Assembly (NCBI GenBank): GCA_019637815.1
Contig: JAHBUZ010000012.1
Coordinates: 1-64,000, forward strand
Source of the DNA: Chloroflexota bacterium
GTDB taxonomy: Bacteria; Chloroflexota; Limnocylindria; Limnocylindrales; CSP1-4
Length of the DNA stretch: 64,000 nt
Direction: 5' to 3'
The position numbers and the translations under genes are program-made. The notes under the pieces are model-generated. The model was given only the letters and a program-made list of their open reading frames with translations. It had not been told where the DNA came from and made no database searches. Positions 25,043 to 33,853 of this stretch are shown in pieces (the first letter of the stretch is position 1; the number at the start of each line of letters is the position of its first letter).

Positions 25043-25408
25043 TCAGGTGCTGGGTGCCGCCTGGAGCCCACCCATGACGACACCGTGGACCGGGATCGTC
25101 ACGCGTCGACGGCGCTCGTCCGCGACCACCTCCTGGGCGAGTGCCGCGAGTCGGGTCATCTCGGTCAGCGAGAAGCGGACGCCCAGGTCAGCGAGTCGGT
25201 CGTAGTCGAGGCCCCGGAACTCCGCTCGTGCCGCCACGGCGCACATCTCGTCGTACAGCTCCGGCCAGCCGATGCGGCGGCGCTGATAGCAGTAGCGGAT
25301 GAACGCGACGACCTCCTCCGGGACACCGGCGAGCGGCCGACCCCCGTCATCCACCGGGCCGGCGGTCTCCGTTCGCACCGCACCCGAGTCCGTCGTCATC
25401 GCTGCCAT
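25043..25408 (-). CDS. Hypothetical small acidic protein
   Basis: A 121-residue protein I do not recognise. The N-terminal 25 residues are polar and probably disordered; the rest is a compact helical domain (VPEEVVAFIRYCYQRRR, IGWPELYDEMCAVAARAEF, YDRLADLGVRFSLTEMTRLAALAQEVV). The pattern of three to four helices with aromatic residues suggests a small globular domain. I take the ATG at 25408; a GTG at 25423 directly follows GGGGAGAGG and an ATG at 25399 is also possible. It is convergent with the FAD oxidoreductase operon. Confidence 0.6.
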   Translation of the reverse strand: MAAMTTDSGAVRTETAGPVDDGGRPLAGVPEEVVAFIRYCYQRRRIGWPELYDEMCAVAARAEFRGLDYDRLADLGVRFSLTEMTRLAALAQEVVADERRRRVTIPVHGVVMGGLQAAPST

Positions 25409-25744
25409 CCGATCCGTCGACACCCTCTCCCCTTGTCCTCTGTCCGCTCGATGGACATGCCGCGGCCCGGTCCCGGGCGTGGCACGACCCACGACGTGTC
25501 TCTCATGGCTCCGACGGACACGACGACACTGGGCCATCGTCAGGTGTCCGTCCCAGGATCCCCCTCGCCGCGGCGACCGCGGCTGTCCGTTGCCTCCGAT
25601 GATAGGCGGGACGGCCCGCCGCCGGAAGGTCGGCCATCCACGGACTTGTCCACCACCTTGTCCACAGCCGGTCGGGACCACACCCGACCTGCACCGGGAT
25701 CGATCCGTGTCAAGCCCGGACGGGCATGCCGTCCGCCGACGGCC
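25409..25744. other. 336-bp gap with two DnaA-box-like 9-mers
   Basis: No gene is supported here. Two 9-mers, TTGTCCACC (25646-25654) and TTGTCCACA (25658-25666), lie 12 bp apart; the second equals the DnaA box preferred in high-GC Gram-positives. Two boxes without an A+T-rich region are far too few for an origin. Confidence 0.4.
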
Positions 25745-26812
25745 TCAGGACAGGGTGTCGTCCTCGCGCCAGCGCAGGCCCAGACCAGGCTCGGTGCCCG
25801 GCAACCAGTGACGCCCGGCGTCCATGACCAGGCCTTCGAACGGGTCGCGCGCGAGCAGCAGGTTCCCGTCCAGGTCCACCCAGTCCACGAGGCCCGAGAG
25901 CGTCGCGGATGCCGCGATGCCCACGCTCGTCTCCTCCATGCAGCCGAGCATCACCCGGAAGCCGAGCTCGCGGGCGCGTCGGATCATGGCGAGGGCCGGT
26001 CCGACGCCGCCGCACTTGGCGAGCTTGACGTTGACCCCGGCCACGACGCCCGTGAGCGCCTCGAGGTCGTCGATGGTCACGGCGCTCTCGTCGGCGACCA
26101 CCGGGATGGGGCAGCGCTCCTGGAGCCAGCGGAGCTGCGGCAGGGCACGCGCCGGGAACGGCTGCTCGATGAGCTCGACACCGAGTCGCTCCAGCTCGGG
26201 CACGAGACGCAGCGCCTCGTCCTGGTCCCAGCCGGTGTTGGCATCGACCCGCAGGGGCCCCGCGAACACGCCGCGCACCGCCTCGAGGGTCTCGAGGTCC
26301 GCGGCACCGCCCACCTTGATCTTGAGCGCCGGGAAGTCGGCCGCACGAGCCGCCCGCTCGGCGACCACGGCCGGCTCGTCGATGCCGATGGAGAAGTCCG
26401 TGGGCACGACCGTCGCCGGTGCCTCCAGCAGCTGCCACAGGGGCAGCCCCAGGCCGCGTGCCACGAGATCGTGGAGCGCGATGTCGAGGCCGGCCCTGGC
26501 GCCCCCGTGGCCGCCGATCGTGTCCGCCATGACGGTGGCCGCATCCGCCAGCCAGGCGCGTGCCGTGGCGGCATCGGTGGGTGGGTCCGCCAGCCCGCCC
26601 AGCGCCTCGGCGAGCAGCGGCAGCACGACGCCCACCGTCGCCACGGTCTCGCCGTAGTAGGCGACCGGGAACGCCTCCCCGATGCCCGTCAGACCGGCCG
26701 CCTCCAGCTCCACGATGACCGTGGTCGCCTGTCGGTCGTCCTCGCGACGCGCGATGCGGAACGGGTCACGGAGCGGCAGGTGCAGGACATGAGTCGCGAG
26801 GGTCAGCTGCAT
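25745..26812 (-). CDS. Enolase-superfamily dipeptide epimerase (L-Ala-D/L-Glu epimerase-like)
   Basis: A 355-residue muconate-lactonising-enzyme subgroup protein. The catalytic KxK is K164-I-K166, metal ligands are D190 (RVDANTGW), E216 (IEQPFP) and D241 (VADES), and the opposite-face lysine is K266 in VKLAKCGG. This set matches L-Ala-D/L-Glu (dipeptide) epimerases, which take part in recycling or breakdown of murein peptides; o-succinylbenzoate synthase or N-succinylamino acid racemase activities share the fold and cannot be excluded. The MEETSVGIAA segment near the C-terminus supports the dipeptide epimerase assignment. It stands alone, with repeats upstream. Confidence 0.87.
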   Translation of the reverse strand: MQLTLATHVLHLPLRDPFRIARREDDRQATTVIVELEAAGLTGIGEAFPVAYYGETVATVGVVLPLLAEALGGLADPPTDAATARAWLADAATVMADTIGGHGGARAGLDIALHDLVARGLGLPLWQLLEAPATVVPTDFSIGIDEPAVVAERAARAADFPALKIKVGGAADLETLEAVRGVFAGPLRVDANTGWDQDEALRLVPELERLGVELIEQPFPARALPQLRWLQERCPIPVVADESAVTIDDLEALTGVVAGVNVKLAKCGGVGPALAMIRRARELGFRVMLGCMEETSVGIAASATLSGLVDWVDLDGNLLLARDPFEGLVMDAGRHWLPGTEPGLGLRWREDDTLS

Positions 26813-26869
26813 CGACCGATGCTATCCCCTCCGGGAAGGGCTCCCGCGAGTCCGGTCCCATCAGGGATC

Positions 26870-26930
26870 GATCGATGCCACCGCGGTCTGATCGATGCCA
26901 TCGGGATCCGGCCGATGCCATCGAGACGCC
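26870..26930. repeat. 20/21-bp tandem repeat sharing sequence with the repeats at 49.1 kb
   Basis: Three units (26870-26889, 26890-26910, 26911-26930) share the core CGATGCCA. The middle unit GATCGATGCCATCGGGATCC differs by one base from a stretch at 49135-49154. They fill the gap between the epimerase gene and the methyltransferase promoter. Confidence 0.55.
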
Positions 26931-26952
26931 ATCCACACCCGAGGCCCAGGGC

Positions 26953-27016
26953 TTGACGATCCGGACGCGGTGTGCATGATTCGGCCGTACGACCGATTTC
27001 GGTCGGTCGACCGACC
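26953..27016 (+). promoter_or_regulatory. Promoter and twin palindromes upstream of the methyltransferase gene
   Basis: TTGACG (26953-26958) and CATGAT (26975-26980), 16 bp apart, form a plausible promoter. Just downstream are GACCGA-TT-TCGGTC (26991-27004) and a perfect 16-bp palindrome GGTCGGTCGACCGACC (27001-27016), overlapping each other. This is the shape of a TetR-family operator; a TetR gene follows two genes on. Confidence 0.5.
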
Positions 27017-27066
27017 TGATGCAGGACCGAACCACGGACCGGGTCGATCAACGGGAGGAACCGGAG

Positions 27067-28143
27067 ATGACGATCACCGCGACTGCGACCATCGACGAGC
27101 AGCGGCTGGGTGCGTTCGTCGGGCGCGTGCTCGGCGATCTGGGCGCGACCCTCGACTCTGCCCTCGTCGTGATGGGTGATTCGCTCGGGCTGTATCGAGC
27201 GATGGCGGACGGCGCCCCTCGGACATCCGCGGAGGTCGCCGAGGCGACCGGGCTGCTGGAGCGCCCCGTCCGCGAGTGGCTGAACGCACAGGCATCGGGT
27301 GGATACGTCGAGTACGACGCCACCACGGAGCGCTACCGCCTGCCCACCGAACACGCCCTTGCGCTCACCGACGAGACCAGCCCATGGTTCCTGCCGGGCG
27401 CCTTCCAGCTCATGGCCGCAGCGGTCCGCGATGAGCCTCGGGTGACCGAGGCGATGCGCCAGGGGCAGGGTCTCGGCTGGCACGAGCACAGCCAGGGCGT
27501 GTTCGATGGCTGTGAGCGCTTCTTCCGGCCCGGCTACGCCGCGCACCTGGTGAGCGAGTGGATCCCGGCGCTCGGGGATGTCGCCGACCGGCTGACAGCC
27601 GGGGCGTCGGTCGCGGACGTCGGCTGTGGTCATGGGGCCTCGACGCTCCTGATGGCCGCCGCGTACCCGGCGTCCCGGTTCCTGGGCGTCGACTACCACG
27701 CCGGGTCCATCGAGAGCGCCCGCCAGCGAGCGGCGGACGCCGGTCTGGGTGACCGGGTCCGGTTCGAGGTGGCCACGGCGGACGGCTTCGCCGGGCACGA
27801 CCTGGACCTGGTGACCACGTTCGACTGCCTCCACGACATGGGTGACCCGGTGAGCGCCGCCCGACACATCCGCGCTGCCCTCGCCCCGAACGGTCGGTGG
27901 CTCGTGGTGGAGCCGTTCGCGAACGACCGCACGGAGGACAACATGGGACCGGTCGGGCGCATCTACTACGCCGCATCGACGCTCCTGTGCACGCCCGCGT
28001 CCCTGTCACAGGCACCGGGTCTGGCGCTCGGCGCGCAGGCAGGTGAGGCGCCGTTGCGTGAGATGATCGAAGCCGCCGGCTTCGCCCAGGTGCGACGCGT
28101 GGCGGAGACACCCTTCAACCTGGTCCTCGAGGCACGGCCCTGA
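27067..28143 (+). CDS. SAM-dependent methyltransferase with N-terminal winged helix
   Basis: A 358-residue class I methyltransferase. Residues 1-95 resemble the dimerisation/winged-helix domain of small-molecule O-methyltransferases (APRTSAEVAEATGLLERPVREWLNAQASGGY). Motif I is ADVGCGHGAST (183-193), followed by FLGVDYHAGSIESARQRA and TTFDCLHDMGDPV. The substrate is unknown. The ATG has GGGAGGAACCGGAG upstream. The gene is preceded by a promoter with two palindromes and followed 58 nt later by a TetR regulator on the same strand, suggesting control by that regulator. Confidence 0.85.
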   Translation: MTITATATIDEQRLGAFVGRVLGDLGATLDSALVVMGDSLGLYRAMADGAPRTSAEVAEATGLLERPVREWLNAQASGGYVEYDATTERYRLPTEHALALTDETSPWFLPGAFQLMAAAVRDEPRVTEAMRQGQGLGWHEHSQGVFDGCERFFRPGYAAHLVSEWIPALGDVADRLTAGASVADVGCGHGASTLLMAAAYPASRFLGVDYHAGSIESARQRAADAGLGDRVRFEVATADGFAGHDLDLVTTFDCLHDMGDPVSAARHIRAALAPNGRWLVVEPFANDRTEDNMGPVGRIYYAASTLLCTPASLSQAPGLALGAQAGEAPLREMIEAAGFAQVRRVAETPFNLVLEARP

Positions 28144-28201
28144 CGCCGTCCGGGCGCTGCGGGCGGCACGAGCGAACCGGATGCGTCGCTATGCTCCGAG
28201 C

Positions 28202-28936
28202 ATGGACGACGCGCAGGGCGACCCCGAGGCACCGACCGGCGACACGCGAGCGCCGACGGCCCGGGCTGGCGGGCTCGTCCGCGCACCGCGTCGGGACCCC
28301 GCGGCGACGCGTGCCGCCATCCTCGGTGCCGCCCGGGAGGTCCTGCTCCGTGACGGGTTCACGGGCCTCGCGACCCGCCACGTGGCGGAGACGGCCGGCG
28401 TGCCGCTCAGCCAGATCCACTATCACTTCGGGTCGCGACAGGGTCTGGTGCTCGCGCTCCTCGAGGAGCAGGACGCACGTCTCCTCGAACGCCAGCGGAC
28501 GATGTATGCCACGGATCTGCCACTCTGGCGACGCTGGGAGCTGGCCTGCGACCTGCTCGACGCCGATCTCGACTCGGGCTATGTGCGCCTGCTCCAGGAG
28601 CTCATCGCCGCGGGCTGGTCGGACCCGGTCATCGCGACGCACGTGCGCGCCGTGCTGTCCCGCTGGTTCGACCTGCTCACGGACGTGGCGCGTCAGGCCA
28701 TCGAGGCGAGCGCCACGACCGACGCGCGACTCCCCACGGCCGCGGAAGCGGGCGCGCTCATGGGCCTGCCATTCGTGGGCGCAGAGGCCCTCCTGCTGCT
28801 CGGCATGACGCCCTCGGAGGTGCCCATCCGAGCCGCGCTGCGAGCCGTCGGCGGGATGTTGCGCACATGGGAGACCAGTGATGGCACCGAGACATCCGCC
28901 TCGACCGGATCGACACCGGCTCCAGGCACCGGCTGA
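28202..28936 (+). CDS. TetR family transcriptional regulator
   Basis: A 244-residue TetR-type repressor. After a disordered 35-residue N-terminus the DNA-binding domain reads TRAAILGAAREVLLRDGF, then ATRHVAETAGVPLSQIHYHFGSRQGLVLALLEEQ, the classic TetR helix-turn-helix. The C-terminal ligand domain is all-helical. It follows the methyltransferase gene; the twin palindromes at 26991-27016 are its likely operator. Its 3' end overlaps the next gene by 59 bp. Confidence 0.9.
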   Translation: MDDAQGDPEAPTGDTRAPTARAGGLVRAPRRDPAATRAAILGAAREVLLRDGFTGLATRHVAETAGVPLSQIHYHFGSRQGLVLALLEEQDARLLERQRTMYATDLPLWRRWELACDLLDADLDSGYVRLLQELIAAGWSDPVIATHVRAVLSRWFDLLTDVARQAIEASATTDARLPTAAEAGALMGLPFVGAEALLLLGMTPSEVPIRAALRAVGGMLRTWETSDGTETSASTGSTPAPGTG

Positions 28937-31136
28937 CACCGAGGGCGTCGGCCGGGCGGCGCCGCCCACAGCCACGGATCCCCGATCGCATGGCCGTGCT
29001 CGTCTGCCGGACCGATGGGGCTCGGTCGATCGCGCAGGCATCCCCATCGCCTGGGAGATCCACGGCGACCGCGGCCCGGCCATCCTGTGCATGCCCACGT
29101 GGTCGATCGTCTCCGCCCGGATCTGGAAGATGCAGGTCCCCTTCCTGGCCCGCGATCACCGGGTCATCACGTTCGACCCGCGCGGCAACGGGCGCTCGGG
29201 CCGTCCGACCGACCCGGCGGCCTACGCCGAGACCGAGTTCGTCCGGGATGCGCTCGCTGTCCTCGATGCGACGGACACATCGAGCGCGGTCGTCGTGTCG
29301 CTGTCGCTCGGCGCCCAGCGCGCCCTCCTCCTGGCGGCCGAGCACCCCGGCCGGGTGACCGGGCTGGTCCTCATCGCCCCATCCGTGCCGCTGGGCGCAC
29401 CGGTGACCGACCGTGTCGCGCCCGATCCCGACGGGAACGGCTGGTCGCTCTATACCCACGAGTCATGGCGTACCGACCTGCCCCGGTTCCTGCGCTTCTT
29501 CTTCGGCCGCTGCTTCACGGAGCCGCACTCGACCCGCGCGATCGAGGAGGCGGTGGCGTGGGGGATGGGCATCCCCGCCGAGTCCCTCGTCGCATCCGAT
29601 GCGGCGACGCGCCCGGGTCGCGACGGGTTCCTCGATGCCTGCGCACGTGTCCGGTGTCCGTCGCTCGTCATCCAGGGCTCGGACGATGCCGTGACGGGAC
29701 CCGACCGGGGCATCCAGGTCGCGCGGACCCTCGGCGCCGAGCTGCTCATCGTGGAGGGCGGTGGCCACATCCCGAACGTGCGGGAACCGGTGGTCGTGGA
29801 TCTCGCCATCCGGGAGTTCGTGGCACGGTGTGACACCGGGGGACGCCCAGCGCGTTCGACGACCGATCCCGGCGGCGCCCAGGCCCCGACGCCACCTGCC
29901 ACGACCCGCATCCGGCGACGAGGCCTGGGTCGTGAGCGACGCATGCTCATGGTGTCCTCGCCCATCGGTCTGGGGCACGCACGGCGGGACCTGGCGATCG
30001 CGTCCGAGCTGCGGCGCCTTCGTCCGGACCTGCGCATCGACTGGCTCGCGCAGCACCCGGTCACGACCGTCCTCGAGGCAGCAGGCGAGCGGATCCACCC
30101 CGCCAGCGGGCTGCTGGCCTCGGAATCGGCCCATATCACCGCCGAGTCGAGTGGTCACGACCTCCACGCGTTCCAGGCCATCCGACGCATGGACGAGATC
30201 CTGCTCGCGAACTTCCTCGTGTTCCACGACGTGGTGGAGGCGGAGCAGTACGACCTCGTGGTCGCGGACGAGGCCTGGGACATCGACCATCACCTGCACG
30301 AGCAGCCCGAGCTCAAGCGATCGGCCCTCGTCTGGATGACCGACTTCGTGGGCTGGCTGCCGATGACCTCCGGCGGCGCGGCGGAGGCCCTCCTCACGAC
30401 CGACTACAACGCGGAGATGATCGAGCACATCGACCGCTATCCGCGCCTGCGCGACCGGTCGGTCTTCGTCGGCGACCCCGACGACATCGTGGCCGACTCC
30501 TTCGGCCCCGGGCTGCCGGACATCCGTGACTGGACGGAGCAGCACTTCCGGTTCTCGGGGTACATCACGGGCTTCGACCCGGCTCCCCTGATCGAAGGAC
30601 GAGAGGCCATCCGACGGGAGCTGGGCTATCACCCGGACGAGCGGGTGGTGCTGGTCGCGGTGGGTGGATCGGGCGTGGGCGAGGCCATGCTCCGGCGGGT
30701 CGCGGCGAGTCGGGAGGAGATCGCGCGGAGCGTCCCGGGTGTCCGTCTGTGCCTGGTCGCGGGACCACGCATCGATCCGCGCTCGCTGCCCGTGACCCCC
30801 GATGTCGAGGTCCGGGGGCACGTCCCTGACCTGTATCGACACCTCGCGGCGGCCGATCTCGCCGTGGTCCAGGGTGGCCTCACCACCACCATGGAGCTCG
30901 CCGCGGTCCAGCGGCCGTTCGTGTACATCCCCCTCGCGGACCACTTCGAGCAGACGCGCCACGTGGCGCATCGTCTGGAGCGCTATCGCGCCGGTCGTCG
31001 TCTCGACTTCGCGGACGCCACGCCCGATGCCATCGCGGACGCCATCGCGACCGAGATCGACCGGGTCCCGGACACCCTCCCCGTGGCCTCGGATGCCGCG
31101 GCGCGTGCGGCCGGTCTCATCGCCGAGCTGCTCTGA
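28878..31136 (+). CDS. Alpha/beta hydrolase fused to a UDP-glycosyltransferase-like domain
   Basis: A 752-residue two-domain protein. Residues about 48-320 are an alpha/beta hydrolase: TFDPRGNGRSGRP, nucleophile S143 in VSLSLGAQ (the usual GxSxG has Ser for the first Gly), acid D269/D270 in QGSDDAVTGP and H297 in GGGHIPNV. After an Arg/Pro-rich linker, residues about 356-752 are a GT-B glycosyltransferase of the MurG/UGT (GT1/GT28) type: VSSPIGLGHARRDLAIA at its start and VVQGGLTTTMELAAVQRPFVYIPL as the nucleotide-sugar site. Both lie in one uninterrupted frame. The GTG-ATG start (28878/28881) overlaps the TetR gene by 59 bp; no later start precedes the hydrolase domain. A role in making or trimming a glycolipid or glycosylated natural product is possible. 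Confidence 0.85.
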   Translation: MMAPRHPPRPDRHRLQAPADTEGVGRAAPPTATDPRSHGRARLPDRWGSVDRAGIPIAWEIHGDRGPAILCMPTWSIVSARIWKMQVPFLARDHRVITFDPRGNGRSGRPTDPAAYAETEFVRDALAVLDATDTSSAVVVSLSLGAQRALLLAAEHPGRVTGLVLIAPSVPLGAPVTDRVAPDPDGNGWSLYTHESWRTDLPRFLRFFFGRCFTEPHSTRAIEEAVAWGMGIPAESLVASDAATRPGRDGFLDACARVRCPSLVIQGSDDAVTGPDRGIQVARTLGAELLIVEGGGHIPNVREPVVVDLAIREFVARCDTGGRPARSTTDPGGAQAPTPPATTRIRRRGLGRERRMLMVSSPIGLGHARRDLAIASELRRLRPDLRIDWLAQHPVTTVLEAAGERIHPASGLLASESAHITAESSGHDLHAFQAIRRMDEILLANFLVFHDVVEAEQYDLVVADEAWDIDHHLHEQPELKRSALVWMTDFVGWLPMTSGGAAEALLTTDYNAEMIEHIDRYPRLRDRSVFVGDPDDIVADSFGPGLPDIRDWTEQHFRFSGYITGFDPAPLIEGREAIRRELGYHPDERVVLVAVGGSGVGEAMLRRVAASREEIARSVPGVRLCLVAGPRIDPRSLPVTPDVEVRGHVPDLYRHLAAADLAVVQGGLTTTMELAAVQRPFVYIPLADHFEQTRHVAHRLERYRAGRRLDFADATPDAIADAIATEIDRVPDTLPVASDAAARAAGLIAELL

Positions 31137-31153
31137 GGCGGTACGCGACCGGG

Positions 31154-31954
31154 TCAGGCGTCCCGGCCAGCCTGGCGGAGCAGCTCCGGGTCCGTGTCGA
31201 TGGGATACGCCCGCGCCGTGGCGCCACCGTCCACGGGGATGACCGCACCGGTCACGAACGACGCCTCGTCCGAGAGCAGGAAGGCGACTACGTTCGCGAT
31301 CTCCGACGCGCGACCGGCGCGACCCAGGACCGCGTACGCCTCGAACTGGCGTTGGGCCGCGGCGGGATCGTCCGCGGCCGCGATCGCCCGCTCGTTCCAG
31401 GGCGTCCAGATGGCACCCGGCGCCACCGCGTTGGCGCGGATGCCCACCGGGCCGTATTCCACCGCGAGGTTGCGCATGAGGCTCTCGATGGCGCCCTTGG
31501 ATGCCTCATAGGAGGCCCACCGCGGGAACGCGACCCGTGCGTGGAGCGAGGAGATGGACACGATGGACCCGCCGAGGCCATGCCCCAGGAACGCCCGCAC
31601 CGCCTCCGAGGCGCCCCAGTACGTGCCCAGGACGTTGACGTCGATGAGCCGGCGGACCCACTCGGGATCGGGTCGATGGACGGAATCCTCGCCCACCACG
31701 CCCGCGTTGTTCACCCAGCCCCGCAGCGGCGCGTGCTCGCCGGCCAGTCGCCCTGCGGCCGCGATGGCATCGACATCGCCGGCGTCACCCGCGATGGCGG
31801 TCCCGAGCGCACCCCACGCCTCGGTCGCCTCCGCCGCGAGCGAGGGCGAGAGCTCGAGGCCGACCACCCACCAGCCATCCGCGATGAGCCGATCCGCGAT
31901 GGCCCGTCCGATGCCGGCGCCGGCGCCCGTCACCACCACGCTCCTGTCCGCCAT
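31154..31954 (-). CDS. SDR family oxidoreductase
   Basis: A 266-residue classical short-chain dehydrogenase. TGAGAGIGRAIADRL binds the cofactor, NNAG is present, and the catalytic set is Ser in SISSLHARV, Tyr and Lys in YEASKGAIESLM. The closing VDGGATARAYPI is family-like. The acidic residue after the second strand (GLELS) suggests NAD(H). It is the last gene of the ABC importer operon on the minus strand (61 nt after the permease), so it probably oxidises the imported sugar or polyol. Confidence 0.9.
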   Translation of the reverse strand: MADRSVVVTGAGAGIGRAIADRLIADGWWVVGLELSPSLAAEATEAWGALGTAIAGDAGDVDAIAAAGRLAGEHAPLRGWVNNAGVVGEDSVHRPDPEWVRRLIDVNVLGTYWGASEAVRAFLGHGLGGSIVSISSLHARVAFPRWASYEASKGAIESLMRNLAVEYGPVGIRANAVAPGAIWTPWNERAIAAADDPAAAQRQFEAYAVLGRAGRASEIANVVAFLLSDEASFVTGAVIPVDGGATARAYPIDTDPELLRQAGRDA

Positions 31955-32015
31955 CGTCGAGGTCCTCCTGCCTTGTGTGGCACGTAACGCGGCGCACCGC
32001 TGCCCGCGCCCTTGA

Positions 32016-32840
32016 CTATCCCTTGACGGCGCCCGCCGAGAGTCCGCGCAGCATGCCCCGTTGCGCGAACAGTGTGAGCACCGCCACGGGTACCACGAGC
32101 GTCAACGAGGCCGCGGCCATCTGCCCCCAGTCGATGACGGCCGACCCCACGAAGTTGACCAGGCCGACCGTGGCCGGGGTCGTATTGAAGCCGCCGAGGA
32201 TGAACGGGATGAAGTACTCGCTCCATGCCGCGATCGCGATGAGCACGCCCACCGTCAGTACCCCGGGGATGGCGAGTGGCAGCACGACGGTCAGGAACGC
32301 GCGGGCGCGTGAGGCGCCGTCCACCCGGGCGGCCTCCTCGATCTCCTGTGGCACATCCTCGAAGTACGAGGCACACATCCAGACCGTGAACGGCAGCAGC
32401 CCCGACATGTAGGCGAGCACGAGGCCGAGGTAGGAGTTCGTCAGCCGGAGCTGATTGAAGAACAGGAACAGCGGGATGATGAAGATGACCGGTGGCACCA
32501 TCCGGCTGAACAGCAGCCAGCCACCCAGGAAGCGGCGGCCGGGGAATCGACCACGTGCGAAGGCATAGCCCGCCGGGACGCCGATGGCGAGGGTCGCCAC
32601 CGTGGTCGCGACCGTGATGATCACCGAGTTGCCGAGCGACCCCAGGAACGGCCCGTCCAGCAGCTGCTCCCAGCTCTTGAACGAGAGCGGCGAGATGATC
32701 TTCGGCGGGATGGCGGTCGCATCCACCTGCCGCTTCACCGAGGTGAGGATGATCCAGAGGTAGGGCACGACCGCGACGACCATGCCCACCAGCAGGATCG
32801 TGATGCTGATGAACGAGATCCGACGTGCGTGGCGGTGCAT
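32016..32840 (-). CDS. ABC transporter permease (MalG type)
   Basis: A 274-residue membrane permease with six hydrophobic segments; the EAA loop is IEEAARVDGASRARAFLTVVLP. It pairs with the upstream permease (50 nt before it) and binding protein as a CUT1 carbohydrate importer. No ATPase gene is in this operon. Confidence 0.9.
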   Translation of the reverse strand: MHRHARRISFISITILLVGMVVAVVPYLWIILTSVKRQVDATAIPPKIISPLSFKSWEQLLDGPFLGSLGNSVIITVATTVATLAIGVPAGYAFARGRFPGRRFLGGWLLFSRMVPPVIFIIPLFLFFNQLRLTNSYLGLVLAYMSGLLPFTVWMCASYFEDVPQEIEEAARVDGASRARAFLTVVLPLAIPGVLTVGVLIAIAAWSEYFIPFILGGFNTTPATVGLVNFVGSAVIDWGQMAAASLTLVVPVAVLTLFAQRGMLRGLSAGAVKG

Positions 32841-32889
32841 CAGGTGACCCTCGGGTGGTATGGCATGTCGCCTGCGGTCCGGACGTGCC

Positions 32890-33807
32890 TCATGACCAGC
32901 GCCGCCGCACGAGATACACGATGAGCAGCGACGCCGCGATCATGGCGATCATCACGAGGCCCCAGGCCGCGGCATAGCCCACGCGGTGGTAGTACAGGCC
33001 CGTGTTGTAGATCTGGAGGTTGATGGGCGTGCTCGCGAGGCCGGGCCCGCCCCCGGTCAGCTGCTGGATGCCCTCGAACTTGCGGAACGCGTCCATGAAG
33101 CGCAGCACGATGACCACCAGCAACACCGGTCGGATCCAGGGGAGCGTGATGTGCCAGAAGGTGCTCGCTCGTCCTGCACCGTCGACGGCGGCCGCCTCCT
33201 TGAGCTCGCGAGGCACGGTCAACAGCGCCGCGAGGATGAGGATCGCCTGGAAGGGCACGCTGGTCCACGCGTCCGCGATGATGACCACCGGCATGGCCAA
33301 CGTGGGGTCGCCCAGCCAGACGGGCGTGGGCAGCCCGAGCACGGACAGGCCGTAGTTGATCCAGCCCGCGTCGTTGTGGAACATCGCCCGCCACGTCAGG
33401 GCGACCACCACCGGCGCGGTCATGATGGGCAGCAGGTACAGCGTCCGCACGATGCCCACGCCGCGGAACGAACGCTCCATGAGCACCGCGAGCCCCAGGC
33501 CCACGATCGTGGGGATGAACGTCGTCGCCAGCACGAGATAGATGGTGTTGACGATGACGATGGGCGTCTGCCGGTCGCGCAGCAGCTCCCCGAAGTTGTC
33601 CAGGCCGACGAAGCGCCAGCCGTCCATGCCCCGGACGAGGTCGTAGTTCGTGAACGCGAGGCCGATGGTGATCGCGAACGGCACTGCCGTCACGAAGATC
33701 ATGACGATGAGCGCTGGCCACGCCGCGATCTGGAGGAAGAACCGCTCGCCCAGCGCACCGATGGAACGCGAATGGCCCCCGCCATCGACGGGGGCCGGCG
33801 CGCGCAC
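32890..33807 (-). CDS. ABC transporter permease (MalF type)
   Basis: A 305-residue permease with six hydrophobic segments, EAA loop LKEAAAVDGAGRASTFWHITLP, and the MalF-like QQLTGGGPGLASTPINLQIY segment. The GTG at 33807 is the only start before the first membrane helix and lies inside a strong stem-loop (33800-33825), which would hide the start in the mRNA and make its translation depend on ribosomes coming from the binding-protein gene. It is the second gene of the operon. Confidence 0.87.
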   Translation of the reverse strand: MRAPAPVDGGGHSRSIGALGERFFLQIAAWPALIVMIFVTAVPFAITIGLAFTNYDLVRGMDGWRFVGLDNFGELLRDRQTPIVIVNTIYLVLATTFIPTIVGLGLAVLMERSFRGVGIVRTLYLLPIMTAPVVVALTWRAMFHNDAGWINYGLSVLGLPTPVWLGDPTLAMPVVIIADAWTSVPFQAILILAALLTVPRELKEAAAVDGAGRASTFWHITLPWIRPVLLVVIVLRFMDAFRKFEGIQQLTGGGPGLASTPINLQIYNTGLYYHRVGYAAAWGLVMIAMIAASLLIVYLVRRRWS

Positions 33808-33825
33808 CCCGTCCGGGGTGCGCGC
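33800..33825 (-). promoter_or_regulatory. Strong stem-loop between binding protein and permease genes
   Basis: A perfect 11-bp GC stem, GCGCGCACCCC (33800-33810) and GGGGTGCGCGC (33815-33825), with loop GTCC. In binding-protein operons such hairpins stabilise the upstream mRNA or reduce read-through so the binding protein is made in excess. It also covers the GTG of the permease. Confidence 0.65.
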
Positions 33826-33853
33826 CGAGTGTTCGGTGGAGGGAGCGGTCAGC

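Noticed and set aside
25646..25666. Replication origin suggested by DnaA-box-like 9-mers
   Set aside because: Only two boxes, no A+T-rich unwinding region, and no dnaA or dnaN nearby.
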